Shown here in pieces: positions 17,124 through 26,541 of a DNA stretch of 64,000 nt. The translations under genes were made by a program, and so were the position numbers. Under the pieces are notes generated by a model. That model saw only the letters and a program-made list of their open reading frames with translations. It did not search any database and was not told where the DNA came from. Position 1 is the first letter of the stretch, and every line of letters begins with the position of its first letter. Origin of the DNA: Streptomyces barringtoniae (GTDB lineage: Bacteria > Actinomycetota > Actinomycetes > Streptomycetales > Streptomycetaceae); contig NZ_JAJHNP010000001.1 of assembly GCF_020819595.1 (NCBI RefSeq), positions 248,001-312,000 on the forward strand, in the 5' to 3' direction.

Positions 17124-18098
17124 ATGAGAGCCCAACGCTCACGCCTCCTCACGATCGCAACCCTGCTGCTGGTCGTCGCCGGTCTGGCGGCCGGTCTCAC
17201 CGTCCTGCTCCGCAGCCCGGGCGACACCGCGCACGACGGCCGCGGGCCCGCGCCGAAGGGGGCCGAGCAGATCGACCTGGCCCGCGAGGTGGCGGACTAC
17301 ACGAGCCGGTTCGCTCCCGGCCGGGGGTATCTGCCGCCCGGCCGGGCCGACCGCGAGGACATCGCCGCGGCCATCGGCCTGCTGCTCGACGGCCACCGCG
17401 CTCAAGCCGAACAGCGGCTGTCCCAGCGGGACTTCACCGTACGCACGGTCGTCGACCGGCCCTCCGGCCACCGCTATACCGAGGTCGCCGACCGCACCGA
17501 CTCCGCCGCGACGCCACGCGGCTGGGGCCGGGTCTACCTCGATCTGGACCACCGCCCGAGCTGGTCGGTGCAGGTCCCGCATCCCGGCTTCGATCTGGGC
17601 ACCGAGCAGTTGGGCGTGCGGGTGCTGCGCGGCTCACCCGGCGGGATCCTCGTGATCGCGGGAGCACACCGCAAAGCCGGGGTCGGTAACGCGGCGGACG
17701 TGGCACACCGCGAGGACACCGTTTTCCACGCCATCTGGGCGGAACTGGCTCGCCGCGGGATGCCCGGGATCCAGCTGCACGGCTTCGCCGCCTCCGCCGC
17801 GCCCGACTACGACGTCATCACCTCCACCGGCGCCGGGTCTGCGGGCCGGCCGGAGGGCCGGGACCTGGCCGACGCCCTGAGCGGGCACGGCTTCCGGGTG
17901 TGCCGGGCGTGGGCGCGGTCCTGCCCGCTGGAGGGTCTGACGAACGTGCAGGGCCAGGTGGCCGACGCCGACCATGTGCCGTTCCTGCACGTCGAGTTCT
18001 CCCCGGGGGTGCGCGCGGGCGGGCGGCCCGCCGAGCGCGCCGCCGCCGCGATCGCCGAGATCACGGGCCGCTGGGCGAGGAGTCCCGTGACAGACTGA
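17124..18098 (+). CDS. Secreted or membrane-anchored protein of unknown function, hydrolase-like motifs
   Basis: 324 residues with a signal peptide or anchor (about 8-28). The C-terminal two thirds hold clustered potential metal ligands: HPGFDLGTE, GAHRKAG, AHREDTVF and QLHGF. This layout loosely recalls zinc-dependent amidohydrolases, including phage-type poly-gamma-glutamate hydrolases, but I cannot assign a family. It is divergent from capA, which makes a role in polymer turnover worth considering. The start is the ATG at 17124, without a ribosome binding site. Confidence 0.7.
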   Translation: MRAQRSRLLTIATLLLVVAGLAAGLTVLLRSPGDTAHDGRGPAPKGAEQIDLAREVADYTSRFAPGRGYLPPGRADREDIAAAIGLLLDGHRAQAEQRLSQRDFTVRTVVDRPSGHRYTEVADRTDSAATPRGWGRVYLDLDHRPSWSVQVPHPGFDLGTEQLGVRVLRGSPGGILVIAGAHRKAGVGNAADVAHREDTVFHAIWAELARRGMPGIQLHGFAASAAPDYDVITSTGAGSAGRPEGRDLADALSGHGFRVCRAWARSCPLEGLTNVQGQVADADHVPFLHVEFSPGVRAGGRPAERAAAAIAEITGRWARSPVTD

Positions 18099-18137
18099 GG
18101 CAGTTACCAACCCGACACAGCAGGGCTGTTACGGAAC

Positions 18138-18545
18138 ATGACGGACACCTCGGGCGGGACGGACGCGACGGACGAGCCCCTGCCTCTGCTCATCGTCGAC
18201 GGCGCGAACGTCGTCGGCTCGGTGCCCGACGGCTGGTGGCGCGACCGCCGCGGTGCCGCCGAGCGCCTGCGCGACCGGCTGCCGCCCTTCGCCCGGTCCG
18301 GCGTGGCCGGCCTGCCCGGTCCGCTGGAGCTGGTCCTGGTGGTGGAGGGCGCGGCCCGGGGCGTGGAGTCGGTGCCCGGGGTGCGCGTCGAGGACGCGCC
18401 CGGCAGCGGCGACGACCACATCGTCGCCCTCGCAGCGACGGCCGGCGACCGCCCCTGCCTGGTCGTCACCGCCGACCGCGAACTGCGCCGCCGCGTCCGG
18501 CAACACGGCGCCCAGGTCACGGGACCCCGCACGGTACTGGGCTGA
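18138..18545 (+). CDS. NYN/PIN-like domain protein (putative ribonuclease)
   Basis: A 135-residue single-domain protein of the NYN (PIN-like) nuclease group. Acidic metal-binding positions are visible in LLIVDGANVVGS, in GSGDDHIVALA and in VVTADRELRRRV, the usual order for this fold. It is cytoplasmic, with no signal sequence. It stands 39 bases after the preceding gene and may be co-transcribed with it. It is followed at once by the remains of a glycosyltransferase gene on the other strand. The RNA target is unknown. Confidence 0.85.
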   Translation: MTDTSGGTDATDEPLPLLIVDGANVVGSVPDGWWRDRRGAAERLRDRLPPFARSGVAGLPGPLELVLVVEGAARGVESVPGVRVEDAPGSGDDHIVALAATAGDRPCLVVTADRELRRRVRQHGAQVTGPRTVLG

Positions 18546-18610
18546 CCTGATCGACCGCAGGGTACGGCGCGGGACCTGACGTCCGTGCGGTACGGCACCG
18601 GCGCGGTGCA

Positions 18611-19143
18611 CCCTGCCGGTGCAAGCAGCCACGCCCCGGGAAGCAGCGCCGCGCCGCCGTTCTGTTTGGTGAGGAACGCGACGGCTCCGGCGGCCCCGGC
18701 CGCACCCCAGCGCCCGCGGTCGGCGCACCACAGGGCGGCGGCCGTGCCGGGCAGTGTGAACACCTCGAAGGAGGCGGCCTGCGCGTCCTCGGGGTTGAGC
18801 CCGACCGAGACCAGCGGATACGGCACTCCCGCCGTCCGGCCCGCGCCGTCGCCCCAGCGGCGCCGGGAGGGAGGCCGGCAGCACCGCCGTGAGCAGCTGG
18901 GCGAGGACCGCGAGCGCCCGCAGCGGCGTCGGCGAGCCGGAACCGCGCACCGCGAACGCGGCCTCGTACGGCCAGGGCAGCACCGCGGCTTGCGGTCCAC
19001 GACGGTGTCGTACAGCTGCCCGCCCTGGGCCGGCAGCCTGGCCTGGACGGCGAGGCGAGGTACCCCTCGTCCGGGTTCCACAGCGGCCGGACGAAGGACG
19101 GCAGCCGGGTGCCGCAGGCCAGCGCCGCGAGGAGAGGCAGCCC
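18611..19143 (-). pseudogene. Decayed membrane glycosyltransferase gene
   Basis: Similarity to a polytopic glycosyltransferase can be followed through three reading frames. 19143-19054 encodes LPSFVRPLWNPDEGYLA. 19054-18986 in a second frame encodes QGGQLYDTVVDRKP. About 18985-18865 in a third frame encodes LPWPYEAAFAV and LRALAVLAQLL. About 18860-18611, back in the second frame, encodes GLNPEDAQAASFEVF and AFLTKQNGGAALLP. At least three frameshifts plus loss of the 3' part make it non-functional unless there are sequencing errors. The flanking bases 18546-18610 and 19144-19306 hold no other gene that I can support. Confidence 0.75.
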
Positions 19144-19306
19144 TCTCCAGTACGCCGTCCGGGTGACGGTCCTCGGGGTGATGTCCGTGCGGGGGCGAGT
19201 GGGGCGACGGGCACGGGGAGCACGGGGAGCACGCCATCCGGCCCCACAGCCCCTGCCGAAGCGGGACATACAGGGCCGGAACGAGGGGACCGCTCGGTGA
19301 AGACGG

Positions 19307-20830
19307 TTACGGAGTGTCTCCGGCGGCCGGCCGCTGGGTCTCGCCGGTGGCGGCCCGCCCGCCCGGGGCCAGCCGGCTGTGGGTGCGGCCGTAGAAGAAG
19401 TAGACGGCGAAACCGATCACCATCCAGATCGCGAACCGCAGCCAGGTCTCGGCCGGCAGGTTGAGCATCAGCCACAGCGAGGCGCACACCGACAGGATCG
19501 GGATGACCGGGACCCATGGGGTGCGGAAGGCGCGCGGCAGGTCCGGGCGGGTCCGGCGCAGGATGATCACGCTGATCGCGACGACGACGAACGCGAAGAG
19601 CGTGCCGATGTTCACGAGCTCGGCCAGCGCGCTGAGGCTGGTGAAGCCGGCGACGATCGCGATGATCACGCCCAGCAGGATGGTCGGCCGGTGCGGGGTG
19701 CGGAAGCGGGGGTGGACGTGGGAGAAGAAGCGCGGCAGCAGTCCGTCGCGGCTCATCGCGAAGAACACCCGGGTCTGGCCGAGCAGCAGGATCATGCACA
19801 CGGTGGTCAGGCCGACGGCGGCGCCGAAGCTGATCACCCCGGCGTACCAGGGATGACCGATGGCCTTGAAGGCGTCGGCGAGCGGGGCCTCCACGGACAG
19901 CCTGGAGTACTTCTGCATGCCGACGACGACGAGGGAGACGGCGACGTAGAGCACGGTGCAGATGAGCAGGGAGCCGAGGATGCCGCGCGGCATGTCCCGC
20001 TGCGGGTTGCGGGTCTCCTCGGCGGCCGTGGCGACGATGTCGAAACCGATGAACGCGAAGAACACCACCGAGGCGGCCGTGAAGATGCCCATCACACCGA
20101 AGTTGGCGGGCGCCCAGCCGAACATCAGCTGGATCAGCGGGGCCCTGAGGTTGCCGCCGGCCGGCACCGGCTGGGGCTTGGGGATGAACGGCGAGTAGTT
20201 GCTGCCCGTGATGAAGAAGGCACCGGCGATGATCACGATGAGCACGACGATCACCTTGATGGCGACGACGAGCGAGGTGATCCGGGCCGAGAGTTTCATG
20301 CCGAGGACGAGGATGCCGGTGAGCACCAGCACCAGGGCCGCGGCGAGGATGTCGAAGCCGAAGCCGGAGGCCGTGTCCCGGCTGGCCAGATAGTCGGGCA
20401 GGTGCCAGCCGACGTTGTCCATCAGGGAGCGGATGTAGCCGGACCAGCCGACCGCCACCACCGCCGTACCGAGCGCGAACTCAAGGACCAGGTCCCAGCC
20501 GATGATCCAGGCGGGCAGCTCGCCCAGGGAGGCGTAGCTGAACGTGTACGCCGAGCCCGCCACGGGGACCGTGGACGCGAACTCGGCGTAGCAGAGGGCG
20601 GCGAGCGCACAGACCACGCCGGCCACCACGAAGGCCAGGGACACCGCCGGGCCGGCGTTGTTCTTGGCGACCTGTCCGGTGAGGACGAAGATGCCGGTGC
20701 CGATGATGACACCGACGCCGAAGACGGTCAGGTCGAGCGCGGAGAGCGATTTCCTGAGCGAGTGCTCCGGTTCCTCGGTGTCCTGGATGGACTGCTCGAC
20801 GTTCTTCGTCCTGAACAGCGCGCTGCTCAC
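19307..20830 (-). CDS. APC-superfamily amino acid permease (cationic amino acid transporter type)
   Basis: Cytoplasmic membrane transporter, 507 residues, with about 12-14 hydrophobic helices. The first helix carries the family signature VGVIIGTGIFVLTG, followed by AGPAVSLAF and CYAEFASTVPVAGSAY. The GTG at 20830 is preceded by GGGAGG at good spacing; an upstream ATG at 20845 lacks a binding site. The substrate (likely a basic or neutral amino acid) cannot be read from sequence. It ends close to the glycosyltransferase remnant and lies downstream of dxs behind a strong hairpin, so it is probably transcribed separately. Confidence 0.9.
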   Translation of the reverse strand: MSSALFRTKNVEQSIQDTEEPEHSLRKSLSALDLTVFGVGVIIGTGIFVLTGQVAKNNAGPAVSLAFVVAGVVCALAALCYAEFASTVPVAGSAYTFSYASLGELPAWIIGWDLVLEFALGTAVVAVGWSGYIRSLMDNVGWHLPDYLASRDTASGFGFDILAAALVLVLTGILVLGMKLSARITSLVVAIKVIVVLIVIIAGAFFITGSNYSPFIPKPQPVPAGGNLRAPLIQLMFGWAPANFGVMGIFTAASVVFFAFIGFDIVATAAEETRNPQRDMPRGILGSLLICTVLYVAVSLVVVGMQKYSRLSVEAPLADAFKAIGHPWYAGVISFGAAVGLTTVCMILLLGQTRVFFAMSRDGLLPRFFSHVHPRFRTPHRPTILLGVIIAIVAGFTSLSALAELVNIGTLFAFVVVAISVIILRRTRPDLPRAFRTPWVPVIPILSVCASLWLMLNLPAETWLRFAIWMVIGFAVYFFYGRTHSRLAPGGRAATGETQRPAAGDTP

Positions 20831-20923
20831 GTGCCTGCCTCCCACGCTTGGGGACGTCGCCGTGGCCCGTCATGATCGAGAGGGTCGGGATGCGTATGCC
20901 CCGGCACAGGCAGGTTCACGCAG

Positions 20924-20967
20924 ACGGGCCGGTTCCGCCACCGCAAGGAGTGGCCGGACCGGCCCGT
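20924..20967 (-). terminator. Terminator downstream of dxs
   Basis: An outer 10-bp perfect stem (ACGGGCCGGT / ACCGGCCCGT) continues into a further near-paired 8-bp segment and closes on an 8-base loop. It lies between the dxs stop and the permease start. Confidence 0.75.
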
Positions 20968-20983
20968 GAGGGGCGCGTTCGCG

Positions 20984-22912
20984 TCAGTCGCGCGCGGGCT
21001 CGACCGAGTCCACCTCGGCGGCCGTACGGTCGAACCTGCCGTCCAGCTTGGCGACCAGCCCGGTGACCTGGCGGGCGATGTCCGGGGCGGTCAGGCCGAT
21101 CTCGGCGAGGACCTCGGCGCGGGAGGCGTGGTCGAGGAAGCGCGGCGGGATGCCGAAGTCGCGCAGCGGCACGTCCACGCCTGCGTCGCGCAGGGCCTGG
21201 GCGATCGCGGAGCCGACGCCGCCGACCCGGCTGTTGTCCTCGACGGTGACGACGACCCGGTGCCGCTCGGCCAGCGGGGCCATGGCCTCGTCGACGGGCT
21301 TGACCCAGCGCGGGTCGACCACGGTCGTGGAGATGCCCTGCTTGTCCAGCAGGCCGGCGATCTCCAGGCACATCGGGGCGAGGGCGCCCACGGAGACGAG
21401 CAGCACGTCGGGCCGGTCGGTGCCGGGCTCGCGCAGCAGGTCCATGCCGCCGATCCGGCCCACGGCGGGTACGGCGGGGCCGACGGCGCCCTTGGAGAAG
21501 CGCACCACGGTCGGCGCGTCGTCCACCGCGACGGCCTCCCGCAGCTGGGCCCGCACCTGCTCGGCGTCCCGCGGGGCCGCCAGCCTGAGGCCGGGCACGA
21601 CCTGCAGGATCGACATGTCCCACATGCCGTTGTGCGAGGCACCGTCCGTTCCGGTGACACCGGCCCGGTCGAGCACGACCGTCACCCCGCACTTGTGCAG
21701 GGCCACGTCCATGAGGACCTGGTCGAAGGCGCGGTTGAGGAAGGTGGCGTAGACGGCGAAGACGGGGTGCACCCCGGCGTATGCGAGGCCCGCGGCGGAG
21801 ACGGCGGCGTGCTGCTCGGCGATGCCGACGTCGTACACCCGTTCGGGGAAGCGCTTGGCGAACCTGTCCAGGCCGACGGGCTGGAGCATGGCCGCGGTGA
21901 TGGCGACGACGTCCTCGCGCTCCTCCCCGAGCCGGACCATCTCGTCGCCGAAGACGGAGGTCCAGTCGGCGCCGGAGGAGGCGATCGGCAGACCGGTGTC
22001 CGGGTGGATCTTGCCGACGGCGTGGAAGCGGTCCGCCTCGTCCTGCAGGGCGGGCTGGTAGCCGCGGCCCTTCTCGGTGAGGCAGTGCACGATGACGGGC
22101 CCGCCGAACCGCTTGGCGCGGGCGAGGGCGGACTCCAGCGCCTCGATGTCGTGGCCGTCGATGGGGCCGACGTACTTCAGGCCCAGGTCCTCGAACATGC
22201 CCTGCGGCGCGATGAAGTCCTTGAACCCCTTCTTCGCCCCGTGCAGGGTCTCGTACAGCGGCTTGCCGACGACCGGGGTGCGCTCCAGGAGCTCCTTCGT
22301 CCGGGCGAGGAAACGCTCGTACCCGTCGGTGGTGCGCAGGGTGGCCAGGTGGTTGGCCAGGCCGCCGATGGTGGGGGCGTACGACCGCTCGTTGTCGTTG
22401 ACGACGATGACCAGCGGACGGTCCTTGGCGTCGGCGATGTTGTTAAGCGCCTCCCAGGCCATACCGCCGGTGAGCGCACCGTCACCGATGACGGCCACGA
22501 CATGGCTGTCGCGCTTCTTCAGCTGGTTGGCCTTGGCGATGCCGTCGGCCCAGCCGAGCACGGTGGAGGCGTGGCTGTTCTCGATGACGTCGTGCGCGGA
22601 CTCGGCCTGCGCGGGGTAGCCCGACAGGCCGCCCTTCATCTTCAGCCTGGAGAAGTCCTGCCGGCCGGTGAGCAGCTTGTGCACGTAGGACTGGTGGCCG
22701 GTGTCCCAGAGCACCTTGTCCTTCGGCGAGTCGAAGACGCGGTGCAGGGCGATGGTCAGCTCCACCACGCCGAGGTTGGGGCCGAGGTGGCCGCCGGTCT
22801 TGGAGACGGCGTCGACGAGGAAGGTCCGGATCTCCTCTGCCAGCTGGTCCAGCTGCTCCAGGCTGAGCCGGTCCAGATCGCGCGGTCCCCTGATGCGGGT
22901 CAGCAGCGGCAC
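20984..22912 (-). CDS. dxs: 1-deoxy-D-xylulose-5-phosphate synthase
   Basis: Thiamine diphosphate enzyme (642 residues) that condenses pyruvate and glyceraldehyde 3-phosphate, the entry step of the MEP isoprenoid pathway. Seen are [24 protein letters not shown], the ThDP motif GDGALTGG with NNIADAK and NDNE, the pyrimidine-domain region [10 protein letters not shown] and the transketolase C-terminal domain. The frame extends upstream to 23209, but the GTG at 22912 has AAGGAGG five bases before it and matches the family start. It is set off by terminators at both ends. Confidence 0.97.
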   Translation of the reverse strand: MPLLTRIRGPRDLDRLSLEQLDQLAEEIRTFLVDAVSKTGGHLGPNLGVVELTIALHRVFDSPKDKVLWDTGHQSYVHKLLTGRQDFSRLKMKGGLSGYPAQAESAHDVIENSHASTVLGWADGIAKANQLKKRDSHVVAVIGDGALTGGMAWEALNNIADAKDRPLVIVVNDNERSYAPTIGGLANHLATLRTTDGYERFLARTKELLERTPVVGKPLYETLHGAKKGFKDFIAPQGMFEDLGLKYVGPIDGHDIEALESALARAKRFGGPVIVHCLTEKGRGYQPALQDEADRFHAVGKIHPDTGLPIASSGADWTSVFGDEMVRLGEEREDVVAITAAMLQPVGLDRFAKRFPERVYDVGIAEQHAAVSAAGLAYAGVHPVFAVYATFLNRAFDQVLMDVALHKCGVTVVLDRAGVTGTDGASHNGMWDMSILQVVPGLRLAAPRDAEQVRAQLREAVAVDDAPTVVRFSKGAVGPAVPAVGRIGGMDLLREPGTDRPDVLLVSVGALAPMCLEIAGLLDKQGISTTVVDPRWVKPVDEAMAPLAERHRVVVTVEDNSRVGGVGSAIAQALRDAGVDVPLRDFGIPPRFLDHASRAEVLAEIGLTAPDIARQVTGLVAKLDGRFDRTAAEVDSVEPARD

Positions 22913-22987
22913 CCGTGCCTCCTTGCAGTAGAGCTGATCGAGCTTTCGCCGGGCTCGCCCGAGTCTAATGTTCATGCTTTGCGCGAC

Positions 22988-23028
22988 ACGACAGTGCCCG
23001 GCGCCTTTCGGGCGCCGGGCACTGTCGT
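22988..23028 (-). terminator. Strong terminator of the xylose-type ABC operon
   Basis: A perfect 18-bp stem (22988-23005 with 23011-23028) with a 5-base TTTCG loop lies 13 bases after the permease stop and upstream of dxs. Confidence 0.9.
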
Positions 23029-23040
23029 ACAGCTGGGGCG

Positions 23041-24333
23041 CTACGCGCGACCAGCGGACTTCTGCGTCTTGCGGGTCACCGCGTCGATGACGACTGTGGC
23101 GAGCAGAACACCACCGGTGATCATGTACTGCACCGGCGAGGCGATGCCCTGGAGCGCGAGGCCGTACTGGATCGAGACGATCACCAGTACGCCGAGGAGC
23201 GCGTTCCACGTGCGTCCACGCCCACCGAACAGCGACGTACCGCCGATGACCGCCGCGGCGATCGCGTTCATCAGCAGGTCACCGCCGCCGGCGCCCTGGT
23301 TGGCGGAGGCGATCTTGGAGGCGATGAACAGACCGCCGATCGCCGCGAACGTGCCGGAGATGGCGAACACCGAGATCCGGACCATGTCCACGTTGATACC
23401 GGCACGGCGGGAGGCCTCGACGCTGCCGCCGAGCGCGAAGACCTTGCGGCCGTAGGAGGTGCGGCGCAGCACGAAGTCCGTGATGAACAGCACGGCGACG
23501 AAGATCACCACGGCCAGCGGCAGGCCCTTGTACTGGTTGAAGACGAGCGCGGCGGCGAAGGACACGATGGCCAGCAGCACGGTGCGCAGGATGGTCTCGC
23601 TCAGCGGGCGGGAGGGCACCCCGGCGGCCTCGCGGCGCCTGTTGCCGAAGTAGGAGCTGAGGAAGAACAGCACCGTCACCCCGATGGCGAGGCCGTAGGC
23701 GGCGGCCACGTCGGAGAAGTAGTAGCTGGTCAGCTTGGCGACCAGGCCGTTGTCGTTCAGGTTGATCGTGCCGTTGTCGCCCAGGATCTTGAGCATGAGG
23801 CCGTTCCAGAACAGCAGACCGGCCAGGGTCACCGCGAAGGCCGGCACGCCGATCTTCGCGAAGAAGAAGCCCTGGAGCGCGCCGGCGACCGTTCCGGTGA
23901 GGATCGACAGCACCAGGGCCAGGATCTCGTTCATGCCGTGGGTGATGTTGAGCACCGCGAAGGTGGCGCCCGCGACACCGGAGAGCGAACCGACCGACAG
24001 GTCGATCTCGCCGAGCAGCAGGACGAACACGATGCCGACGGCGATCATGCCCGTGCCGACCATGGCGACGGAGATGTCGGAGAGGTTGCCCGCGGTGAGG
24101 AAGTTGGAGTTCAGGCTCTGGAAGATGATCCAGATGATCGCCAGGCCGATGACGACCGGGATGGAGCCGAGGTCACCGGCCTTCATCTTGCGCTTGAACT
24201 CGGTGACGTAGCCCGCGAGGCCCTGCTCGCGCACCAGCAGACGGGGGTCGACGGCGACGTCGGAGCCGCGTGCCGCCTCGGGGTTCTCCACGGGTACGTC
24301 CTCGGGGGGCGTGGAGGTCTTGTCGATGCTCAC
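23041..24333 (-). CDS. xylH: Sugar ABC transporter permease (xylose/ribose type)
   Basis: Inner-membrane permease of a CUT2-type importer, 430 residues. A cytoplasmic N-terminal stretch of about 55 residues precedes 10 or more hydrophobic helices. Family features include the GEIDLSVGS segment and the [18 protein letters not shown] loop, typical of RbsC/XylH. The GTG start overlaps the ATPase stop by four bases (GTGA), so the two are co-translated. The operon order is binding protein, ATPase, permease. Xylose specificity is inferred from synteny with the S. coelicolor xylFGH genes and the adjacent ROK regulator. Confidence 0.88.
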   Translation of the reverse strand: MSIDKTSTPPEDVPVENPEAARGSDVAVDPRLLVREQGLAGYVTEFKRKMKAGDLGSIPVVIGLAIIWIIFQSLNSNFLTAGNLSDISVAMVGTGMIAVGIVFVLLLGEIDLSVGSLSGVAGATFAVLNITHGMNEILALVLSILTGTVAGALQGFFFAKIGVPAFAVTLAGLLFWNGLMLKILGDNGTINLNDNGLVAKLTSYYFSDVAAAYGLAIGVTVLFFLSSYFGNRRREAAGVPSRPLSETILRTVLLAIVSFAAALVFNQYKGLPLAVVIFVAVLFITDFVLRRTSYGRKVFALGGSVEASRRAGINVDMVRISVFAISGTFAAIGGLFIASKIASANQGAGGGDLLMNAIAAAVIGGTSLFGGRGRTWNALLGVLVIVSIQYGLALQGIASPVQYMITGGVLLATVVIDAVTRKTQKSAGRA

Positions 24334-25112
24334 TTCTTGATCTCCCCATTGCTGCGCGCCGCACGACGGGTCACGGCGTTGTCCGTGGCGCCGGTGATGG
24401 CGGAGATGATCTCTTCCTGCGAGGTCGACTTGACCTCGAAGACGCCGTTGTTCTTGCCCAGACGCAGCACGGCCACCTTGTCGGCGACGGCCTTGACGTC
24501 GGCCATGTTGTGGCTGATGAGGATCACGGCGTGACCGCGCTCCCGCAGCCTCTCCACCAGGTCGAGAACCTGGGCGGTCTGCTCGACGCCGAGCGCGGCG
24601 GTGGGCTCGTCGAGGATGACCAGCTTGGGCTCGCCGAGCATGGAGCGGGCGATCGCCACGACCTGGCGCTGACCGCCGGAGAGCGAGGCGATCGGGATGC
24701 GGACGCTGGGGATGCGGATGGAGAGCTGGTCGAGCAGCTCACGCGAGCGCCGCTCCATCTCGACCTCGTCGAGGACACCGCGGCGGCGGATCTCCCGGCC
24801 GAGGAAGAGGTTGCCGACGACGTCGATGTTGTCGCACAGCGCGAGGTCCTGGTACACCGTCGCGATGCCCAGGTTCTGGGCGTCGTGCGGCTTGTTGACC
24901 TGGACGGCCTTGCCGTCCCATTCGATGACGCCCTCATCGATGGGGTGCACGCCGGCAATCGTCTTGACCAGCGTGGACTTTCCGGCACCGTTGTCGCCCA
25001 CCAGGGCGACCACCTCACCGGCGTGGACCTCAAGCTCTACGTCGGTGAGCGCCTGAACGGCACCGAACCGCTTGGAGACCCCGCGCAACGCCAGCACGGG
25101 CGTAGCGGACAC
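24330..25112 (-). CDS. xylG: Sugar ABC transporter ATP-binding protein (single-domain, xylose type)
   Basis: ATPase of the same importer, 260 residues. Walker A is GDNGAGKSTLVK, the signature LSGGQRQVVAIARSM and Walker B LVILDEPTAALG, with the switch His in ILISHNMADV. It has one nucleotide-binding domain, unlike the duplicated RbsA/XylG of enteric bacteria, so it presumably dimerises. AAGGAG lies nine bases before the GTG at 25112; an ATG at 25121 abuts that site and is rejected. The 195-base gap to the binding-protein gene contains a hairpin. Confidence 0.9.
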   Translation of the reverse strand: MSATPVLALRGVSKRFGAVQALTDVELEVHAGEVVALVGDNGAGKSTLVKTIAGVHPIDEGVIEWDGKAVQVNKPHDAQNLGIATVYQDLALCDNIDVVGNLFLGREIRRRGVLDEVEMERRSRELLDQLSIRIPSVRIPIASLSGGQRQVVAIARSMLGEPKLVILDEPTAALGVEQTAQVLDLVERLRERGHAVILISHNMADVKAVADKVAVLRLGKNNGVFEVKSTSQEEIISAITGATDNAVTRRAARSNGEIKK

Positions 25113-25183
25113 GTGAACCATCTCCTTCGCCGCCTGACCCGGCGGGAGGTTGTGCAGAAGTTTGGGGGGTAGTTCCGTCCGGC

Positions 25184-25206
25184 GCCCCGCACCGAGCTTG
25201 CGGGGC
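25184..25206. promoter_or_regulatory. Hairpin in the xylF-xylG intercistronic gap
   Basis: Perfect 8-bp arms GCCCCGCA / TGCGGGGC with a 7-base loop. Read on the minus (operon) strand it can stabilise or partly terminate the message after the binding-protein gene, a common way to make more binding protein than ATPase. On the plus strand it is followed by TGTTTTTT, so it would also stop antisense transcription. Confidence 0.6.
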
Positions 25207-25307
25207 TGTTTTTTGCGCGGGGCACCGGAGGAGCTGATGGGGCGCCTTCCTCCCGCCAAGGAAATTCAAGGGTGAATTCCCCTAGTTGGGAAGGCGCGTG
25301 CGGCTGC

Positions 25308-26420
25308 TTACTTCAGACCGATCTTGTCGCAGGCCGCCTTGTACTGCCCGGTGCAGATGTCGGTCACCGTGTAGACGCCGTCCTTGATGACGGTGTCCTT
25401 GATGTTGTCCTTGGTCAGCGCGGTGACCGGCACCAGGACGGAGGGCACCTGCTTGGTGGTCGGGCTGTCGACCTTGTCCTTGGCGACGGCGTCGAGCGGC
25501 TTGCCCTGGGCGAGGTCCACGGCCATCTCGGCGGCGGCGGCGGCCTCGGGAGCGTACGGCTTGTAGACGCTCATGTACTGCTCACCGGCGACGATGCGCT
25601 GGACACCCGCGAGCTCCGCGTCCTGGCCGGTGACCGGGATGTTGGAGATGCCGGCGGCCTTGAGGGCGGTGATGATACCGCCGGCCATGCCGTCGTTGGC
25701 GGAGTAGACGCCGATGATGTTCTTCTTGCCCAGAGCGGAAATGGCGCCCTCCATGTTGGAGTTGGCGTTCTCCGGCTTCCACTCCTTGGTGTCGTACTCC
25801 TTGCCGATGTTCACCTTGCCGTTGAGCACCTCGTGGGCGCCCTTCTTGAACTGCGCGGCGTTCGGGTCGGTGGAGGAACCGTTCATCATGACGATCTTGC
25901 CGGACTTGGCCTTGGAGCCCAGGGCCTTCAGCAGGGCCTCGCCCTGGGTCTTGCCGACCGTCTCGTTGTCGAACGAGGTGTACGCGTCGATCGGGCCCTG
26001 CGCCAGGCGGTCGTAGGCGACGACCGGGATGCCGGCGTCCTTGGCCTTCTGCACCGAGTTCTTGATGGCCGCGGCGTCCACCGCGTCCACGATCAGCACG
26101 TCCACCTTGTTGGTGATCATGGTGTCGACCTGCTGGTTCTGCAGGGTGGCGTCCTGCTTGGCGTTGGCGTAGACGATCTTGCCCTTGCCGTTGGTGAGCT
26201 CCTGGACCTTCTTCTCGATCAAGGGCTTGTCGAACTTCTCGTAACGAGCGGTCTGGTTCTCCGGCAGGAGCAGGCCGACCGTGATGGCGTCGCCCTTCTT
26301 CGGGCTGGAGGACTTGGAGGAGCCACCACCGGACTCCTTGGCGCTGCCACAGGCGGCGAGCGAGACGGCCATGGCACCAGCAGCAACGGCGAAGGCCGCA
26401 CGACGCATACGCATGTTCAC
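25308..26420 (-). CDS. xylF: Sugar-binding lipoprotein of the xylose-type ABC transporter
   Basis: Extracytoplasmic periplasmic-binding-protein-fold receptor, 370 residues. The signal peptide ends in a lipobox (SLAAC), so the protein is lipid-anchored. The core (about 45-345) has the type I binding-protein pattern with DAVDAAAIKNSVQKAKDAGI, YDRLAQGP and SANDGMAGG. Two Cys near the C-terminus may form a disulphide. The GTG at 26420 has GGGAGG eight bases upstream. It is first in the operon with xylG and xylH, and a match to the reported Rok7B7 site lies about 75-90 bases upstream. Confidence 0.9.
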   Translation of the reverse strand: MNMRMRRAAFAVAAGAMAVSLAACGSAKESGGGSSKSSSPKKGDAITVGLLLPENQTARYEKFDKPLIEKKVQELTNGKGKIVYANAKQDATLQNQQVDTMITNKVDVLIVDAVDAAAIKNSVQKAKDAGIPVVAYDRLAQGPIDAYTSFDNETVGKTQGEALLKALGSKAKSGKIVMMNGSSTDPNAAQFKKGAHEVLNGKVNIGKEYDTKEWKPENANSNMEGAISALGKKNIIGVYSANDGMAGGIITALKAAGISNIPVTGQDAELAGVQRIVAGEQYMSVYKPYAPEAAAAAEMAVDLAQGKPLDAVAKDKVDSPTTKQVPSVLVPVTALTKDNIKDTVIKDGVYTVTDICTGQYKAACDKIGLK

Positions 26421-26494
26421 TTCAGAAACCTCCCTGACGAGGCCGCGTCGTTGCGGCCGAGGTGGCTGGAAGTCAACTCGGCCACACGTGCGAC

Positions 26495-26507
26495 GTCAAG
26501 AAGTAAA
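26495..26507 (-). promoter_or_regulatory. Candidate ROK-regulator operator upstream of xylF
   Basis: The minus strand reads TTTACTTCTTGAC, which fits every position of the Rok7B7 consensus TTKAMKHSTTSAV as I remember it. The regulator gene is directly upstream in the same orientation. The consensus is from memory and no genome scan was possible. Confidence 0.5.
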
Positions 26508-26541
26508 TCCTTAACGAGATGGCAACGGTGCCATCCGTTTT

